Positions 21,601 to 40,915 of a stretch of 64,000 nucleotides of DNA are shown here, piece by piece (within the stretch, counting starts at the first letter, position 1; every line of letters begins with the position of its first letter). Under the pieces are notes generated by a model, which worked only from the letters and a program-made list of their open reading frames with translations, was not told the origin of the DNA and did no database searches. The stretch is from Polyodon spathula (lineage: Eukaryota; Chordata; Actinopteri; Acipenseriformes; Polyodontidae): the NCBI RefSeq assembly GCF_017654505.1, contig NC_054537.1:314994-378993 (forward strand). Reading direction: 5' to 3'. The translations under genes and the position numbers were made by a program.

Positions 21601-22500
21601 GGTCCTCTGCTATTCCTAATCTACATTAATGACTTAGATTCTGGTATAGTAAGCAAACTTGTTTAATTTTGCAGATAACACAAAAATAGGAGGAGTGGCA
21701 AACACCATTGCAGCAGCAAAGGTCATTCAAAATGATCTAGACAGCATTCAGGGTACTTCAGCTAGTGGTCCAGTGGTTAAAAAAAAATGTGTAAGGTACT
21801 GCACGCAGGCAATACCAATGTGCATTATAAATATCCTATGGGCGATATTGAAATTGGAGAAGAAATCTATGAAAAAGTTTATGGTGACTCAGAAATGTCT
21901 TCATCTAGACAATGTGGGGAAGCTATAAAAAAAGGCCAACAAAATGCTCAGATATATAATGCAAAGTGTTGAATTTAAATCAAGGGAAGTAATGTTAAAA
22001 CTGTACAATGCATTAGTAAGACCTCATCTAGAATATTGTGTTCAGTTCTGGTCACCTTGTCACAAAAAGGATATTGCTGCTCTAGAAAGAGTGCAAAGAA
22101 GAGCGACCAGATTCTGGGGTTAAATGGCATGTGCAGACAGGCTAAAATAATTTAATCTATTCAGCTTGAACAAAGAAGACTACGCAGCGACCTAATTCAA
22201 GCATTCAAAATCCTAAAAGGTATTGATAATGTCGACCCAAGGGACTTTTTTGACCGGAATAAAGAAACAAGGACCAGGGGAGATTAGCTAAAGGGGCATT
22301 CAGAGAAGAAAATAGGAGGCACTTTTTCACACAGAGAATTGAGGGAGTCTGGAACCAACTCTCCAGTAATGTTGTTGAAGCTGACACCCTGGGATCCTTC
22401 AAGAAGCTGCTTGATGAGATTCTGGAATCAATAAGCTACTAACAACCAAACAAGCAAGATGGGCCGAATGGCCTCCTCTTGTTTGTAAACTTTCTTATGT
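21601..22500 (+). mobile_element. CR1 3' part, + strand (right part of interrupted copy)
   Basis: Continues the + strand CR1 of 20218-20742 from the [14 protein letters not shown] region to the 3' end (GGGCCGAATGGCCTCCTCTT, then TTCTTATGT near 22500). A SINE scrap with an A-run sits at about 21752-21787, at the same CR1 position as the junction near 1700. Frameshifts and stops show it is dead. Confidence 0.85.
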
Positions 22501-23689
22501 CAACTTTCTTAATTCAGTAAAAACTAATTTAATATACAGTATAAGAGGAAATTTTGGCAGGGAATTTATTTTGGTCTTATTGGCAGTTGTAATTGGATTA
22601 TTCTTCCACCAATCAGAGTGTGGCATACAGTGAGTGATCCCGCCCTCTGACAGACTGGCATGCAGCACAGGTTAAAGGAGCGCTGGGCAAGGGAAAGAAT
22701 GTGTCACATGTCAAAATGAATATGAGAATGGCAGTGTGATGATGAAGCTAATTTGCTTGAAAACAATTAAAGGAGACCAGACATGTACATCAGTGGATTT
22801 AGAAAATGTGGAATGGATGATGCGATCAGGAAGTAAACTGCACCTGCTACTGTGGTACCTGTACAACGACGACTCTTTTTTTATGTTTCAGCAGTTTTGT
22901 GTTATTTTTTTACAAGGGGTTAATTAAGTACTGTAACAGCCACATAGTTTATTCCCGACTGTTAGAAAGTCTAACAAAAAGCACATTTGTTTTGGATTGT
23001 TATTGTTGATTCATTGTAGATACTGCTATTAAGACCCCCACCGTGCAGGTATTGCAACTTCCCTAAACAATATGTTAAAATAAATTAGTGTTTCACTGTA
23101 TATAAAAATGTGTTGATTTTACCAGTGCTTGCTAGTCTATTAACTAGTTTTAAATTTAAAGCATTTTAGTTTCGGCTTTATTGTTAAAGTTTTCACATGT
23201 GCAATACTGTCTCTACATTTTAAAACTGAGAGTTTGCAAAGTTGCATCGTTAAAGTGTGCTGCAGCTACTAATCCTTTCCAATTACTGTTATCCTAAAAT
23301 GAAGGACTATATAATGATAATGCTGTAATTACTTTTAGAGAGCCTTCTTTGTTCTTATCCAAGTTGCTGCGGTGACGTAGATGCTATAATGAGTTACTGT
23401 AAATGAGTTTTAGAAGACAGATTTCATTATGTATTTGAATGCTTTTGAAATTAAAAGTAGAAATACAAAACTGTGGCATTTCTTTGTGAACATGTCAAGT
23501 GAAAAACGACAATTCAGAAACCATCAATCTACCAAGGTAGCAAATCTGCCAAATTTTAATACCAGCCAAAATTTCCTGTTATAAAGTTGTTTTTTAAAAT
23601 CAACCTTTTTTCAGGACATATATATGGCTGGTAGGTAATGTAATCACATACAAAGACATATGCCCGATATACGCTCCTTGCAAAGGAGC
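22501..23689. other. no recognisable feature
   Basis: About 1.2 kb of AT-rich unique-looking sequence. The frame 22736-22927 (63 codons) is not recognisable and I would not call it a gene. Confidence 0.45.
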
Positions 23690-23756
23690 CAGCTCTTTTG
23701 TACAGCGGTATTGGTGCTATGCTTTAGTGCAAGAGGTCCTGGGTTCGCGCCCACCC
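23690..23756 (+). mobile_element. tRNA-like SINE head or decayed tRNA
   Basis: Contains an A-box-like GTACAGCGGTATTGG and a B-box-like GGTCCTGGGTTCGCGCCC at tRNA-like spacing. A clean acceptor stem cannot be paired, so a functional tRNA gene is unlikely. A SINE promoter head is the more probable reading. Confidence 0.4.
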
Positions 23757-24424
23757 TCTGCCTGTCTGTGGATGTGTGATGCACATGCCTGCGTTAATGG
23801 AGGTTTGCTACAATATATATATATGGGGAGAACTGACAAATATAGATTGCAGTTTAATATATTTTTATATACAGAATATAAAGTTGTTCTGTTTTTAAAG
23901 AAGACGACAAAAATTTCAATCAAAAGGTTTTAGGGGATCTGGGGAAGGAGAACACAATCAAATCAATATAGTATAAAGCAGTATTATTTTGGGGTTTTTA
24001 CTAAATAGAACAGGAAAAAATCAGATCAGATAATTACAGAAATGTTTTTAAATGGATGAGGAGACAAAAAAAATGAAATCATAAATTCAATCAAATTGTT
24101 TTTTTATTACAGATCAGGAGAAAAAATATATCCTGCAAAGTGTTGTTGGAGGGGAGACAAAAGATCAATAAGTACTAATCGATTGTATTTCAAATATATC
24201 ATGATAAATAAAAGTTTTTCGATTGTACAAATAGTTATTCTGTTTATTTATTTACTGTTTTATATAGAAGTTGGGGACGGTAAACAAGCAAATTAGATCT
24301 ATATAAAATTATAAAGCACGAAAAATTATGTAATACAGGGATTACAAAAAGAAATAATCAAAAGAATAAAGTTTATGAAGATCAACCTATGATAAATTCA
24401 CCAAAACTACCCAAACTGCTGCCT
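23757..24424. other. no recognisable feature
   Basis: About 670 bp of AT-rich sequence with a short TA run near 23813-23823. The frame 24096-24296 is hydrophobic but unrecognised and probably chance. Confidence 0.45.
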
Positions 24425-25345
24425 AACCTTTCTGTCCAACCCCAACCCTAGTCCCGACCCCAACTCAAGCAGACACAACACAGTCTGGTGCAAGGTTTCA
24501 AGCACAGCAACCCCAACCCCAGTCCCGACCCCAACTCAAGCAGACACAACACAGTCTGGTGCAAGGTTTCAAGCACAGCAACCCCAACCCCAGTCCCGAC
24601 CCCAACTCAAGCAGACACAACACAGTCTGGTGCAAGGTTTCAAGCACAGCAACCCCAGTCCCGACCCCAACTCAAGCAGACACAACACAGTCTGGTGCAA
24701 GGTTTCAAGCACAGCAACCCCAACCCCAGTCCCGACCCCAACTCAAGCAGACACAACACAGCCTGGTGCAAGGTTTCAAGCACATCAACCCCAGTCCCGA
24801 CCCCAACTCAAGCAGACACAACACAGTCTGGTGCAAGGTTTCAAGCACAGCACACCCCAACCCCAGTCCCGACCCCAACTCAAGCAGACACAACACAGTC
24901 TGGTGCAAGGTTTCAAGCACATCAACCCCAGTCCCGACCCCAACTCAAGCAGACACAACACAGTCTGGTGCAAGGTTTCAAGCACAGCAACCCCAACCCC
25001 AGTCCCGACCCCAACTCAAGCAGACACAACACAGCCTGGTGCAAGGTTTCAAGCACATCAACCCCAGTCCCGACCCCAACTCAAGCAGACTCAACACAGT
25101 CTGGTGCAAGGTTTCAAGCACATCAACCCCAGTCCCGACCCCAACTCAAGCAGACACAACACAGTCTGGTGCAAGGTTTCAAGCACAGCAACCCTAGTCC
25201 CGACCCCAACTCAAGCAGACACAACACAGTCTGGTGCAAGGTTTCAAGCACAGCAACCCCAGTCCCGACCCCAACTCAAGCAGACACAACACAGTCTGGT
25301 GCAAGGTTTCAAGCACAGCAACCCTAACCCTAAGCCCAACTCAAG
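24425..25345. repeat. 71/65-bp minisatellite
   Basis: About 13 units of 71 bp, or 65 bp where one CCCCAA is missing. The core is CAAGCAGACACAACACAGTC, then TGGTGCAAGGTTTCAAGCAC, then an A/C-rich stretch of CCCCAA/CCCCAGTCCCGACC. The unit length leaves all three + frames open (for example 24488-25327), which is a repeat artefact. Confidence 0.95.
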
Positions 25346-25903
25346 CAAACACAACACAGGCTTCAAGTACAGCAACAGGAATAAAACAAATCACGTGGTT
25401 CCTAATGTTTATTTTAGCCTCTGATTCTTGACTCGCACAGCACTGGAGAAAAAAAAATGAAGGCACACAAGTCAACTACTTCCCCACACACATGACACAC
25501 TTCAATTGAGTTGACAAGATAGCCTCAGAAGCAGGAGGTAACTTTCTTGTACTGTCACATCAACAAAACAAAATGCAGAAAATAATCAGATGCATCATGA
25601 AATGCAAGATGGTAACACAGCTCCTAATCAAAGGAAAACTGTGTAACATGAAATTGAAACCACAGACTCAATATTACCTGAAGAACTTCTCAAAGAGTAG
25701 AGAGAAATAACGGCAATTCAGCTTTTCTGTTTTTAAACATGTGTTTAATAGGGACGTTTCTCATTTCTGAGCCCTGTCAGGTACGTCAGTAGCAGTTGAG
25801 TGGTTAGTTTACCTTGTGGCTGAGGTAAGGACATTAAGCCAAAGCAACAATCTCATTGTTCTTCTCATTCTTTCACTCACTCTGCTTTGCTTTCTCTTCT
25901 CAG
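25346..25903. other. upstream intron sequence of zbtb47
   Basis: No gene of its own. It ends in the acceptor TTTCTCTTCTCAG at 25891-25903. Because the first exon of zbtb47 is not found in the window, this is presumably intron; the start codon exon must lie upstream, and I could not find an ATG immediately followed by a good donor. Confidence 0.5.
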
Positions 25904-32520
<6,617 letters not shown>

Positions 32521-32540
<20 letters not shown>

Positions 32541-32812
32541 GCAGAGAAACACCCCCACACACACACACATGCTCTCACTGTAAACAGCAACTGAGCAGAG
32601 AAATACCCCCACACACACACACATGCTCTCACTGTAAACAGCAAATGAGCAGAGAAACACCCACACACACACACACACACACACACGCTCTCATTGTAAA
32701 CAGCAACTGAGCAGAGAAACACCCACACACACACACACACTCTCACTGTAAACAGCAACTGAGCAGAGAAACACCCACACACACACACACACACTCACTG
32801 TAAACAGCAACT
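32521..32812 (+). repeat. ~54-bp repeat copying the zbtb47 stop-codon region
   Basis: The last coding bases GTAAACAGCAACTGAGCAGA recur five more times (near 32580, 32634, 32692, 32746 and 32799), separated by AACACCC and CA microsatellite runs of changing length plus CTCTCACT. The first copy is coding up to the TGA; the others are in the 3' UTR. Confidence 0.93.
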
Positions 32813-33295
32813 GAACTGTGGGGGCGTGCACCAGGGGGGGTGGGGGGTGCAAGCAGGGGCACTGGCCCCTCCAATAATATTTCCAAAATATTGATTATTG
32901 CTTATCAATGTATTGCGTTTGCCCTTCCTGTTACTGCCACTCACAAACTGAACGGATTTCCTCATAACATGCAGTTATGGACACGCGTGGACTCGGTTTG
33001 CACGTGCTCCCCCATAACGTGCAGTTAAGGACTGGCACGTGGGCCCCTTTAATGTTTGAGTCCAGCTGCAGTGATACAATTACTGGAAAAATTGCACATT
33101 TTTTAAATTATGCTATTTTATGCTGGACTGAAAACCTTATAACTGTTAATATACTAAAAGGAAAACACTAGTGAAGCTGAATCAAGCATTTTAATGCAGA
33201 GCTCCTGAAATGCAGTACGATTTATTTGTACACCACATTGAGCCTATTTTAACGCTTAGGAATCGGACAATGCAAAGTCTTTGCCAGAACTCATG
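32813..33295. other. zbtb47 3' flank, no other feature
   Basis: G-rich stretch at 32820-32850, then unique-looking sequence. No clear polyadenylation signal can be assigned to the gene with confidence. Confidence 0.4.
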
Positions 33296-33512
33296 AAGGT
33301 CTGTAAAGAACACGGCCTGGAACTCTTGTATCCTCATGTATTCTGTAAAGAACATGGTCTGGGGCTCCTGTATCCTCGTGTATTCTGTAAAGAACACGGC
33401 CTGGGACTCCTGTATCCTCGTGTATTCTGTAAAGTTCACAGCCTGGGACTCCTGTATCCTCATGTATTCTGTAAAGATCACAGCCTGGGACTCCTGTATC
33501 CTCGTGTATTTG
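33296..33512. repeat. 42-bp minisatellite (about 5 copies)
   Basis: Units GTAAAGAACACGGCCTGGGA, CTCCTGTATCCTCGTGTATT, CT. Length divisible by three leaves 120- and 132-codon frames on both strands, which are not genes. Confidence 0.93.
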
Positions 33513-33649
33513 ACCTGCTGGTGCTTTTGGCCGTGCAGCCTGTTACAGCTGGAACTGCAGAAAGATGTGTCAGTGTTAAAAAGCTCCACAGCGTCTGGAC
33601 TTTCATTGAAATGGCAAGTGAGTGTAATGCCATTTATTTATAACCATGT

Positions 33650-33672
33650 CAATGCACGCACGCACACACACA

Positions 33673-33716
<44 letters not shown>

Positions 33717-33742
33717 CCACACACACACACACACACACACAC
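33650..33742. repeat. GCAC/CA microsatellite
   Basis: CGCA tetramers (33655-33718) flanked by CA dinucleotides up to 33742. Open frames through it read H/T/R repeats and are artefacts. Confidence 0.95.
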
Positions 33743-34507
33743 GTGAAGGTCATACTCTTGGTAAGGCTGACCTCCATTTTTTGAGCGTGGAACCCATTGC
33801 AGCTGAGAAGAAGCTGTTCAGCAGTAAAGGGACGCCGGCCTCAGGATCGCTAACCACTCCCACTTCTTTTATTCTTTTAGTTTTGATTTTTTTAATGTCT
33901 CGACTTGTCAAGTTCAGTTAAGTAAAGAAATGCAGAGACAGTGTTATTTTGGACATTGTATTTTACTGTGGGATTTCCTGTCTGTGCTCTGTATGTTTCC
34001 ACACACAAGCCCATACAGCACAGAAAGCTTGTTGAATGACATCCCCAGCCTGGAGATTGTGATGGTGAAATCGTACAGAGTCCTTCATCATTCCGCCTGG
34101 CTGCTCCGTTCTCACGATACAAGAGGATGGAACAACAATTTTTCTGGGAGGTGGGGCATTTCACAAACTTTTTTCCAGTGATCCCAATTTCCAGTTTGTA
34201 ATTTCTGAAAGAGATCAATGCGGCTCTAACCGTTCCCAATGAGAATTTCTATGATGCTGCTTCCAGAAATGTGGTAAAGATTATTATTATTTTGTTGTTG
34301 CTGCTCCCCCCCCTCACCCCCTAGTTTTAAAGATGGTTTGTAATTGGATCTCAGTTTTCAGCAGCTGTGATTTCTCTTCCCTGAACGCCTGAGGAATTGC
34401 TGCGTCCTCATTCTCTTTATAGAAATCAAAGCAATCTCAAAAAGGACTTGAGAGGAAGGGTGCAGATCTTCAGCAGAAAGCAGAAGTAGTGATATTTCTG
34501 ACTGTTC
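33743..34507. other. no recognisable feature
   Basis: About 760 bp between two repeats with short unrecognised open frames on both strands (for example 33892-34239 on the - strand). Confidence 0.4.
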
Positions 34508-35950
34508 CGTGAACACTTTACAATGTGCAGGAGAATCAATGAGATACAGGATCACTTTACAATGTGCAGGAGAATCAATGAGAGACAGGATCACTTTACA
34601 ATGTGCAGGAGAATCAATGAGATACAGGATCACTTTACAATGTGCAGGAGAATCAATGAGAGACAGGATCACTTTACAATGTGCAGGAGAATCAATGAGA
34701 GACAGGATCACTTTACAATGTGCAGTAGAATCAATGAGAGACAGGATCACTTTACAATGTGCAGGAGAATCAATGAGAGACAGGATCACTTTACAATGTG
34801 CAGGAGAATCAATGAGAGACAGGATCACTTTACAATGTGCAGTAGAATCAATGAGAGACAGGATCACTTTACAATGTGCAGTAGAATCAGTGAGAGACAG
34901 GATCACTTTACAATGTGCAGTAGAATCAATGAGAGACAGGATCACTTTACAATGTGCAGAAGAATCAATGAGAGACAGGATCACTTTACAAGGTGCAGGA
35001 GAATCAATGAGAGACAGGATCACTTTACAATGTGCAGTAGAATCAATGAGAGACAGGATCACTTTACAATGTGCAGTAGAATCAATGAGAGACAGGATCA
35101 CTTTACAATGTGCAGTAGAATCAGTGAGAGACAGGATCACTTTACAATGTGCAGTAGAATCAATGAGAAACAGGATCACTTTACAATGTGCAGTAGAATC
35201 AATGAGAAACAGGATCACTTTACAATGTGCAGTAGAATCAATGAGAAACAGGATCACTTTACAATGTGCAGTAGAATCAATGAGATACAGGATCACTTTA
35301 CAATGTGCAGTAGAATCAATGAGAGACAGGATCACTTTACAATGTGCAGTAGAATCAATGAGAGACAGGATCACTTTACAATGTGCAGTAGAATCAATGA
35401 GAGACAGGATCACTTTACAATGTGCAGTAGAATCAATGAGAGACAGGATCACTTTACAATGTGCAGGAGAATCAATGAGAGACAGGATCACTTTACAATG
35501 TGCAGGAGAATCAATGAGATACAGGATCACTTTACAATGTGCAGTAGAATCAATGAGAAACAGGATCACTTTACAATGTGCAGGAGAATCAATGAGATAC
35601 AGGATCACTTTACAATGTGCAGTAGAATCAATGAGAAACAGGATCACTTTACAATGTGCAGTAGAATCAATGAGAGACAGGATCACTTTACAATGTGCAG
35701 TAGAATCAATGAGATACAGGATCACTTTACAATGTGCAGTAGAATCAATGAGAAACAGGATCACTTTACAATGTGCAGTAGAATCAATGAGAAACAGGAT
35801 CACTTTACAATGTGCAGTAGAATCAATGAGAGACAGGATCACTTTACAATGTGCAGTAGAATCAATGAGATACAGGATCACTTTACAATGTGCAGTAGAA
35901 TCGAATAAGAAACAGGATCACTTTACAATGTGCAGTAGAATTGAATAAGA
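34508..35950. repeat. 39-bp minisatellite (about 37 copies)
   Basis: Units ATCACTTTACAATGTGCAGT, AGAATCAATGAGAGACAGG with AGT/AGG and AGAGAC/AGATAC/AGAAAC variants. The variants follow each other in a non-random order, suggesting block duplications. The unit is 13 codons long, so frames of 507, 479 and 461 codons stay open on both strands. Confidence 0.96.
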
Positions 35951-36344
35951 GAAAGGGTGTAGACTAAGGATTCTAACAAACGTTTAACTGGAAATCTCAG
36001 AGTGCAATGACATAACTGCAGTTGTGTAGAAGAGTATACAGGACTGTATAATGTGACTGAGGAGAAGGACAGCAGCCACAATAGGAAGCTCTGTTTTCTT
36101 GTTTTATTTATTAATCACTTATGTGCAATAGGAGAAGTTGAGAACTCAGTTGTAATGATCCTGCGATAACCAAGTGATACTCTGTGTCTATTGCAAGCTT
36201 ATATTGCATTGCAATAACCAAATGTTGTGATCTCATTATATTGTGTTCATCTATCATTTCCAGTGATGCTGATGGAATGCTGTTTAGAATCCTCGGCAGC
36301 ATTTCTGTAAAACAGGCATTCAGTGCCATCTATGAAGTGAGGAC

Positions 36345-37905
36345 TAAGAAAGCCGTGCAGTGCACAGTGCAGTGTGAGGACTAAAAGCTGTGCAGCATAC
36401 AGTGCAGTGTGTACTCTAAGAAAGCTGTACAGCATACAGTGCAATGTGTACTCTAAGAAAGCCATGCAGTGTGAGGACTAAAAGCTGTGCAGCATACAGT
36501 GAAATGTGTACTCTAAGAAAGCTGTGCAGTGCACAGTGCAGTGTGTTCTCTAAGAAAGCTGTGCAGTGCACAGTGCAGTGTGTTCTCTAAGAAAGCTGTG
36601 CAGTGCACAGTGCAGTGTGTTCTCTAAGAAAGCTGTGCAGTGCACAGTGCAGTGTGTACTCTAAGAAAGCTGTGCAGTGCACAGTGCAGTGTGTACTCTA
36701 AGAAAGCTGTGCAGTGCACAGTGCAATGTGTACTCTAAGAAAGCTGTGCAGTGCACAGTGCAATGTGTACTCTAAGAAAGCTGTGCAGTGCACAGTGCAG
36801 TGTGTACTCTAAGAAAGCTGTGCAGTGCACAGTGCAGTGTGTACTCTAAGAAAGCTGTGCAGTGCACAGTGCAGTGTGTACTCTAAGAAAGCTGTGCAGT
36901 GCACAGTGCAGTGTGTACTCTAAGAAAGCTGTGCAGTGCACAGTGCAGTGTGTACTCTAAGAAAGCTGTGCAGTGCACAGTGCAGTGTGTACTCTAAGAG
37001 AGCTGTGCAGTGCACAGTGCAGTGTGTACTCTAAGAAAGCTGTGCAGTGCACAGTGCAGTGTGTACTCTAAGAAAGCTGTGCAGTGCACAGTGCAGTGTG
37101 TACTCTAAGAAAGCTGTGCAGTGCACAGTGCAGTGTGTACTCTAAGAAAGCTGTGCAGTGCACAGTGCAGTGTGTACTCTAAGAAAGCTGTGCAGTGCAC
37201 AGTGCAGTGTGTACTCTAAGAAAGCTGTGCAGTGCACAGTGCAGTGTGTACTCTAAGAAAGCTGTGCAGTGCACAGTGCAGTGTGTACTCTAAGAAAGCT
37301 GTGCAGTGCACAGTGCAGTGTGTACTCTAAGAAAGCTGTGCAGTGCACAGTGCAGTGTGTACTCTAAGAAAGCTGTGCAGTGCACAGTGCAGTGTGTACT
37401 CTAAGAAAGCTGTGCAGTGCACAGTGCAGTGTGTACTCTAAGAAAGCTGTGCAGTGCACAGTGCAGTGTGTATTCTAAGAAAGCTGTGCAGTGCACAGTG
37501 CAATGTGTATTCTAAGAAAGCTGTGCAGTGCACAGTGCAGTGTGTACTCTGCAGTGCAATGTGTATTCAGCTGTGCAGTGCAGTGTGTGTACTCTAAGAA
37601 AGCTGTGCAGTGCACAGTGCAGTGTGTACTCAGTGCACAGTGCAGTGTGTACTCTAAGAAAGCTGTGCAGTGCACAGTGCAGTGTGTACTCTAAGAAAGC
37701 TGTGCAGTGCACAGTGCAGTGTGTACTCTAAGAAAGCTGTGCAGTGCACAGTGCAGTGTGTACTCTAAGAAAGCTGTGCAGTGCACAGTGCAGTGTGTAC
37801 TCTAAGAAAGCTGTGCAGAACACAGTGCAGTGTGTACTCTAAGAAAGCTGTGCAGTGCACAGTGCAATGTGTACTCTAAGAAAGCTGTGCAGTGCACAGT
37901 GCAGT
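36345..37905. repeat. 37-bp minisatellite (about 41 copies)
   Basis: Units TGTGTACTCTAAGAAAGCTG, TGCAGTGCACAGTGCAG. Each unit carries the 15-nt odd palindrome CTGTGCAGTGCACAG. The left edge (36345-36540) and 37545-37640 contain diverged and truncated units. Units in the middle are almost identical, implying recent expansion there. Confidence 0.96.
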
Positions 37906-38784
37906 GTGAGAAAGTGTATTGCTCTCTCTATCATGAAACGGTTTTTTAAGCTTGGAAAATGTTGCAGTTTAAAAGTGACTCTAAAAGACAAACGGTTTGG
38001 CTGCTTTGTACTGCCTAATCTGAATCATTTTGCTTATGTTAAGCTGTTTGTTTTTATAGTTCTATTTGTGGAGTACCTTGGCATTTGTTTCTCTTGTTTC
38101 CTTTGACCCCTCCTCGCACCTCCTTGTTAGAGGCCACAGCTAGTACAGCTATCGCTTGACTTTTACAATGCGATGGATGTACTGTGATGCAGATGCTGGT
38201 GTATAAAAGCAGTTGGCAGTGGACACATGCGATTGGTTCGTACTGTAAGGGTAGCTGCAGGAAGCTAAACACTGTTCTGCTTGCACTTCCCATCTTAAAC
38301 CATCAGGTGTCACTGTTCTTTGAGGACAGGCTACTTTGTCATTTCTTGGAGCATTTTTAACCTGTTATCGTATTCCTTTGAATTTAAGATGCAGTCCACA
38401 TTTCTCACCCTCAATCTGACAAAAAATAAAACAGCAAATAAATCTGCATTTACAAAGAGACAACCTCAATTACATTGTCTGCTATCACACAAAGCGTTAC
38501 AGCTATGCGCTGTGTCTCATTTCCAGTCGTCATTACTCACACCTGTTTTTCTCTCAGTTTGTGAACTGTGGTATTGCTTGGCAAGTTGAAAAATACAGGG
38601 GTTTAATCAGCATTCCTGATCTGTCCAAGCTGGTACTGCTTGTTAGAACTGAGCCTAATAATGAAACGCTGAAATTGTAAAAGCTTCTCTTTGAATTTCT
38701 CAGGAAGCTAATGGCACTTCTTTGAAAATGGCTGCCTGTATGTCATGGATGATTCGAGATCGGGCAGTATTGTTTTGGTTAACT
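37906..38784. other. no recognisable feature
   Basis: About 880 bp of unique-looking sequence with short unrecognised frames (37855-38106 begins in the array). No RNA gene or repeat seen. Confidence 0.45.
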
Positions 38785-40915
38785 TTTCTTGGCAGTCAGT
38801 CACAGTGCTGTTTGTGTACTCGGGTAGTCATGTCTTTTCTCGGCAGTCGGTCACGGTGCTGCTTGTGTACTCGGGTAGTCGTGTCTTTTCTTGGCAGTCA
38901 GTTACGGTGCTGTTTGTATACTCGGGTAGTCATGTCTTTTCTTGGCAGTCAGTCACGGTGCTGTTTGTTTACTCGGGTAGTCATATCTTTTCTTGGCTGT
39001 CAGTCACGATGCTGTTTGTGTACTCGGGTAGTCATGTCTTTTCTTGGCAGTCAGTCACGGTGCTGTTTGTGTACTCGGGTAGTCATGTCTTTTCTTGGCA
39101 GTCAGTCACGGTGCTGTTTATGTACTCGGGTAGTCATGTCTTTTCTTGGCATTCAGTCACGGTGCTGTTTATGTACTCGGGTAGTCCTGTCTTTTCTCAG
39201 CAGTCAGTCACGGTGCTGTTTGTGTACTCGGGTAGTCATGTCTTTTCTTGGCAGTCAGTCACGGTGCTGTTTGTGTACTCGGGTAGTCATGTCTTTTCTT
39301 GGCAGTCAGTCACGGTGCTGTTTGTATACTCGGGTAGTCATGTCTTTTCTTGGCAGTCAGTCACGGTGCTGTTTGTGTACTCGGGTAGTCATGTCTTTTC
39401 TTGGCAGTCAGTCACGGTGCTGTTTGTGTACTCGGGTAGTCATGTCTTTTCTTGGCAGTCAGTCACGGTGCTGTTTGTGTACTCGGGTAGTCATGTCTTT
39501 TCTTGGCAGTCAGTCACGGTGCTGTTTGTGTACTCGGGTAGTCGTGTCTTTTCTTGGCAGTCAGTCACGGTGCTGTTTGTGTACTCGGGTAGTCGTGTCT
39601 TTTCTCGGCAGTCAGTCACGGTGCTGTTTGTGTACTCGGGTAGTCGTGTCTTTTCTCGGCAGTCAGTCACGGTGCTGTTTGTGTACTCGGGTAGTCGTGT
39701 CTTTTCTCGGCAGTCAGTCACGGTGCTGTTTGTGTACTCGGGTAGTCGTGTCTTTTCTCGGCAGTCAGTCACGGTGCTGTTTGTGTACTCGGGTAGTCGT
39801 GTCTTTTCTCGGCAGTCAGTCACGGTGCTGTTTGTGTACTCGGGTAGTCGTGTCTTTTCTCGGCAGTCAGTCACGGTGCTGTTTGTGTACTCGGGTAGTC
39901 GTGTCTTTTCTCGGCAGTCAGTCACGGTGCTGTTTGTGTACTCGGGTAGTCGTGTCTTTTCTCGGCAGTCAGTCACGGTGCTGTTTGTGTACTCGGGTAG
40001 TCGTGTCTTTTCTCGGCAGTCAGTCACGGTGCTGTTTGTGTACTCGGGTAGTCGTGTCTTTTCTTGGCAGTCAGTCACGGTGCTGTTTGTGTACTCGGGT
40101 AGTCATGTGTTTTCTCGGCAGTCAGTCACGGTGCTGTTTGTATACTCGGGTAGTCATGTGTTTTCTCGGCAGTCAGTCACGGTGCTGTTTGTGTACTCGG
40201 GTAGTCGTGTCTTTTCTCGGCAGTCAGTCACGGTGCTGTTTGTGTACTCGGGTAGTCGTGTCTTTTCTCGGCAGTCAGTCACGGTGCTGTTTGTGTACTC
40301 GGGTAGTCGTGTCTTTTCTTGGCAGTCAGTCACGGTGCTGTTTGTGTACTCGGGTAGTCGTGTCTTTTCTTGGCAGTCAGTCACGGTGCTGTTTGTGTAC
40401 TCGGGTAGTCATGTGTTTTCTTGGCAGTCAGTCACGGTGCTGTTTGTATACTCGGGTAGTCGTGTCTTTTCTCGGCAGTCAGTCACTGTGCTGTTTGTGT
40501 ACTCGGGTAGTCGTGTCTTTTCTCGGCAGTCAGTCACGGTGCTGTTTGTATACTCGGGTAGTCGTGTCTTTTCTTGGCAGTCAGTCACGGTGCTGTTTGT
40601 GTACTCGGGTAGTCATGTATTTTCTTGGCAGTCAGTCACGGTGCTGTTTGTGTACTCGGGTAGTCGTGTGTTTTCTCGGCAGTCAGTCACGGTGCTGTTT
40701 GTATACTCGGGTAGTCGTGTCTTTTCTCGGCAGTCAGTCACGGTGCTGTTTGTATACTCGGGTAGTCGTGTCTTTTCTCGGCAGTCAGTCACGGTGCTGT
40801 TTGTATACTCGGGTAGTCGTGTCTTTTCTCGGCAGTCAGTCACGGTGCTGTTTGTGTACTCGGGTAGTCGTGTCTTTTCTTGGCAGTCAGTCACGGTGCT
40901 GTTTGTTTACTCGAG
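38785..40915. repeat. 51-bp minisatellite (about 42 copies)
   Basis: Units GTACTCGGGTAGTCGTGTCT, TTTCTCGGCAGTCAGTCACG, GTGCTGTTTGT. The flanking units carry TCATG and CTTGG, the central block TCGTG and CTCGG, so the middle looks homogenised. Because 51 is divisible by three, + frames of 746 and 742 codons and - frames up to 195 codons result; they are repeat artefacts. Confidence 0.96.

Noticed and set aside
23690..23756. Functional tRNA gene
   Set aside because: A- and B-box-like words are present but no acceptor or anticodon stems can be paired cleanly.
24488..25424. Three proline- and glutamine-rich frames
   Set aside because: All three forward frames are open through the 71/65-bp array, a repeat effect and not a low-complexity protein gene.
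34358..35948. 507-, 479- and 461-codon frames on both strands
   Set aside because: Product of a 39-bp unit without stops. Open on opposite strands at once, which argues against coding.
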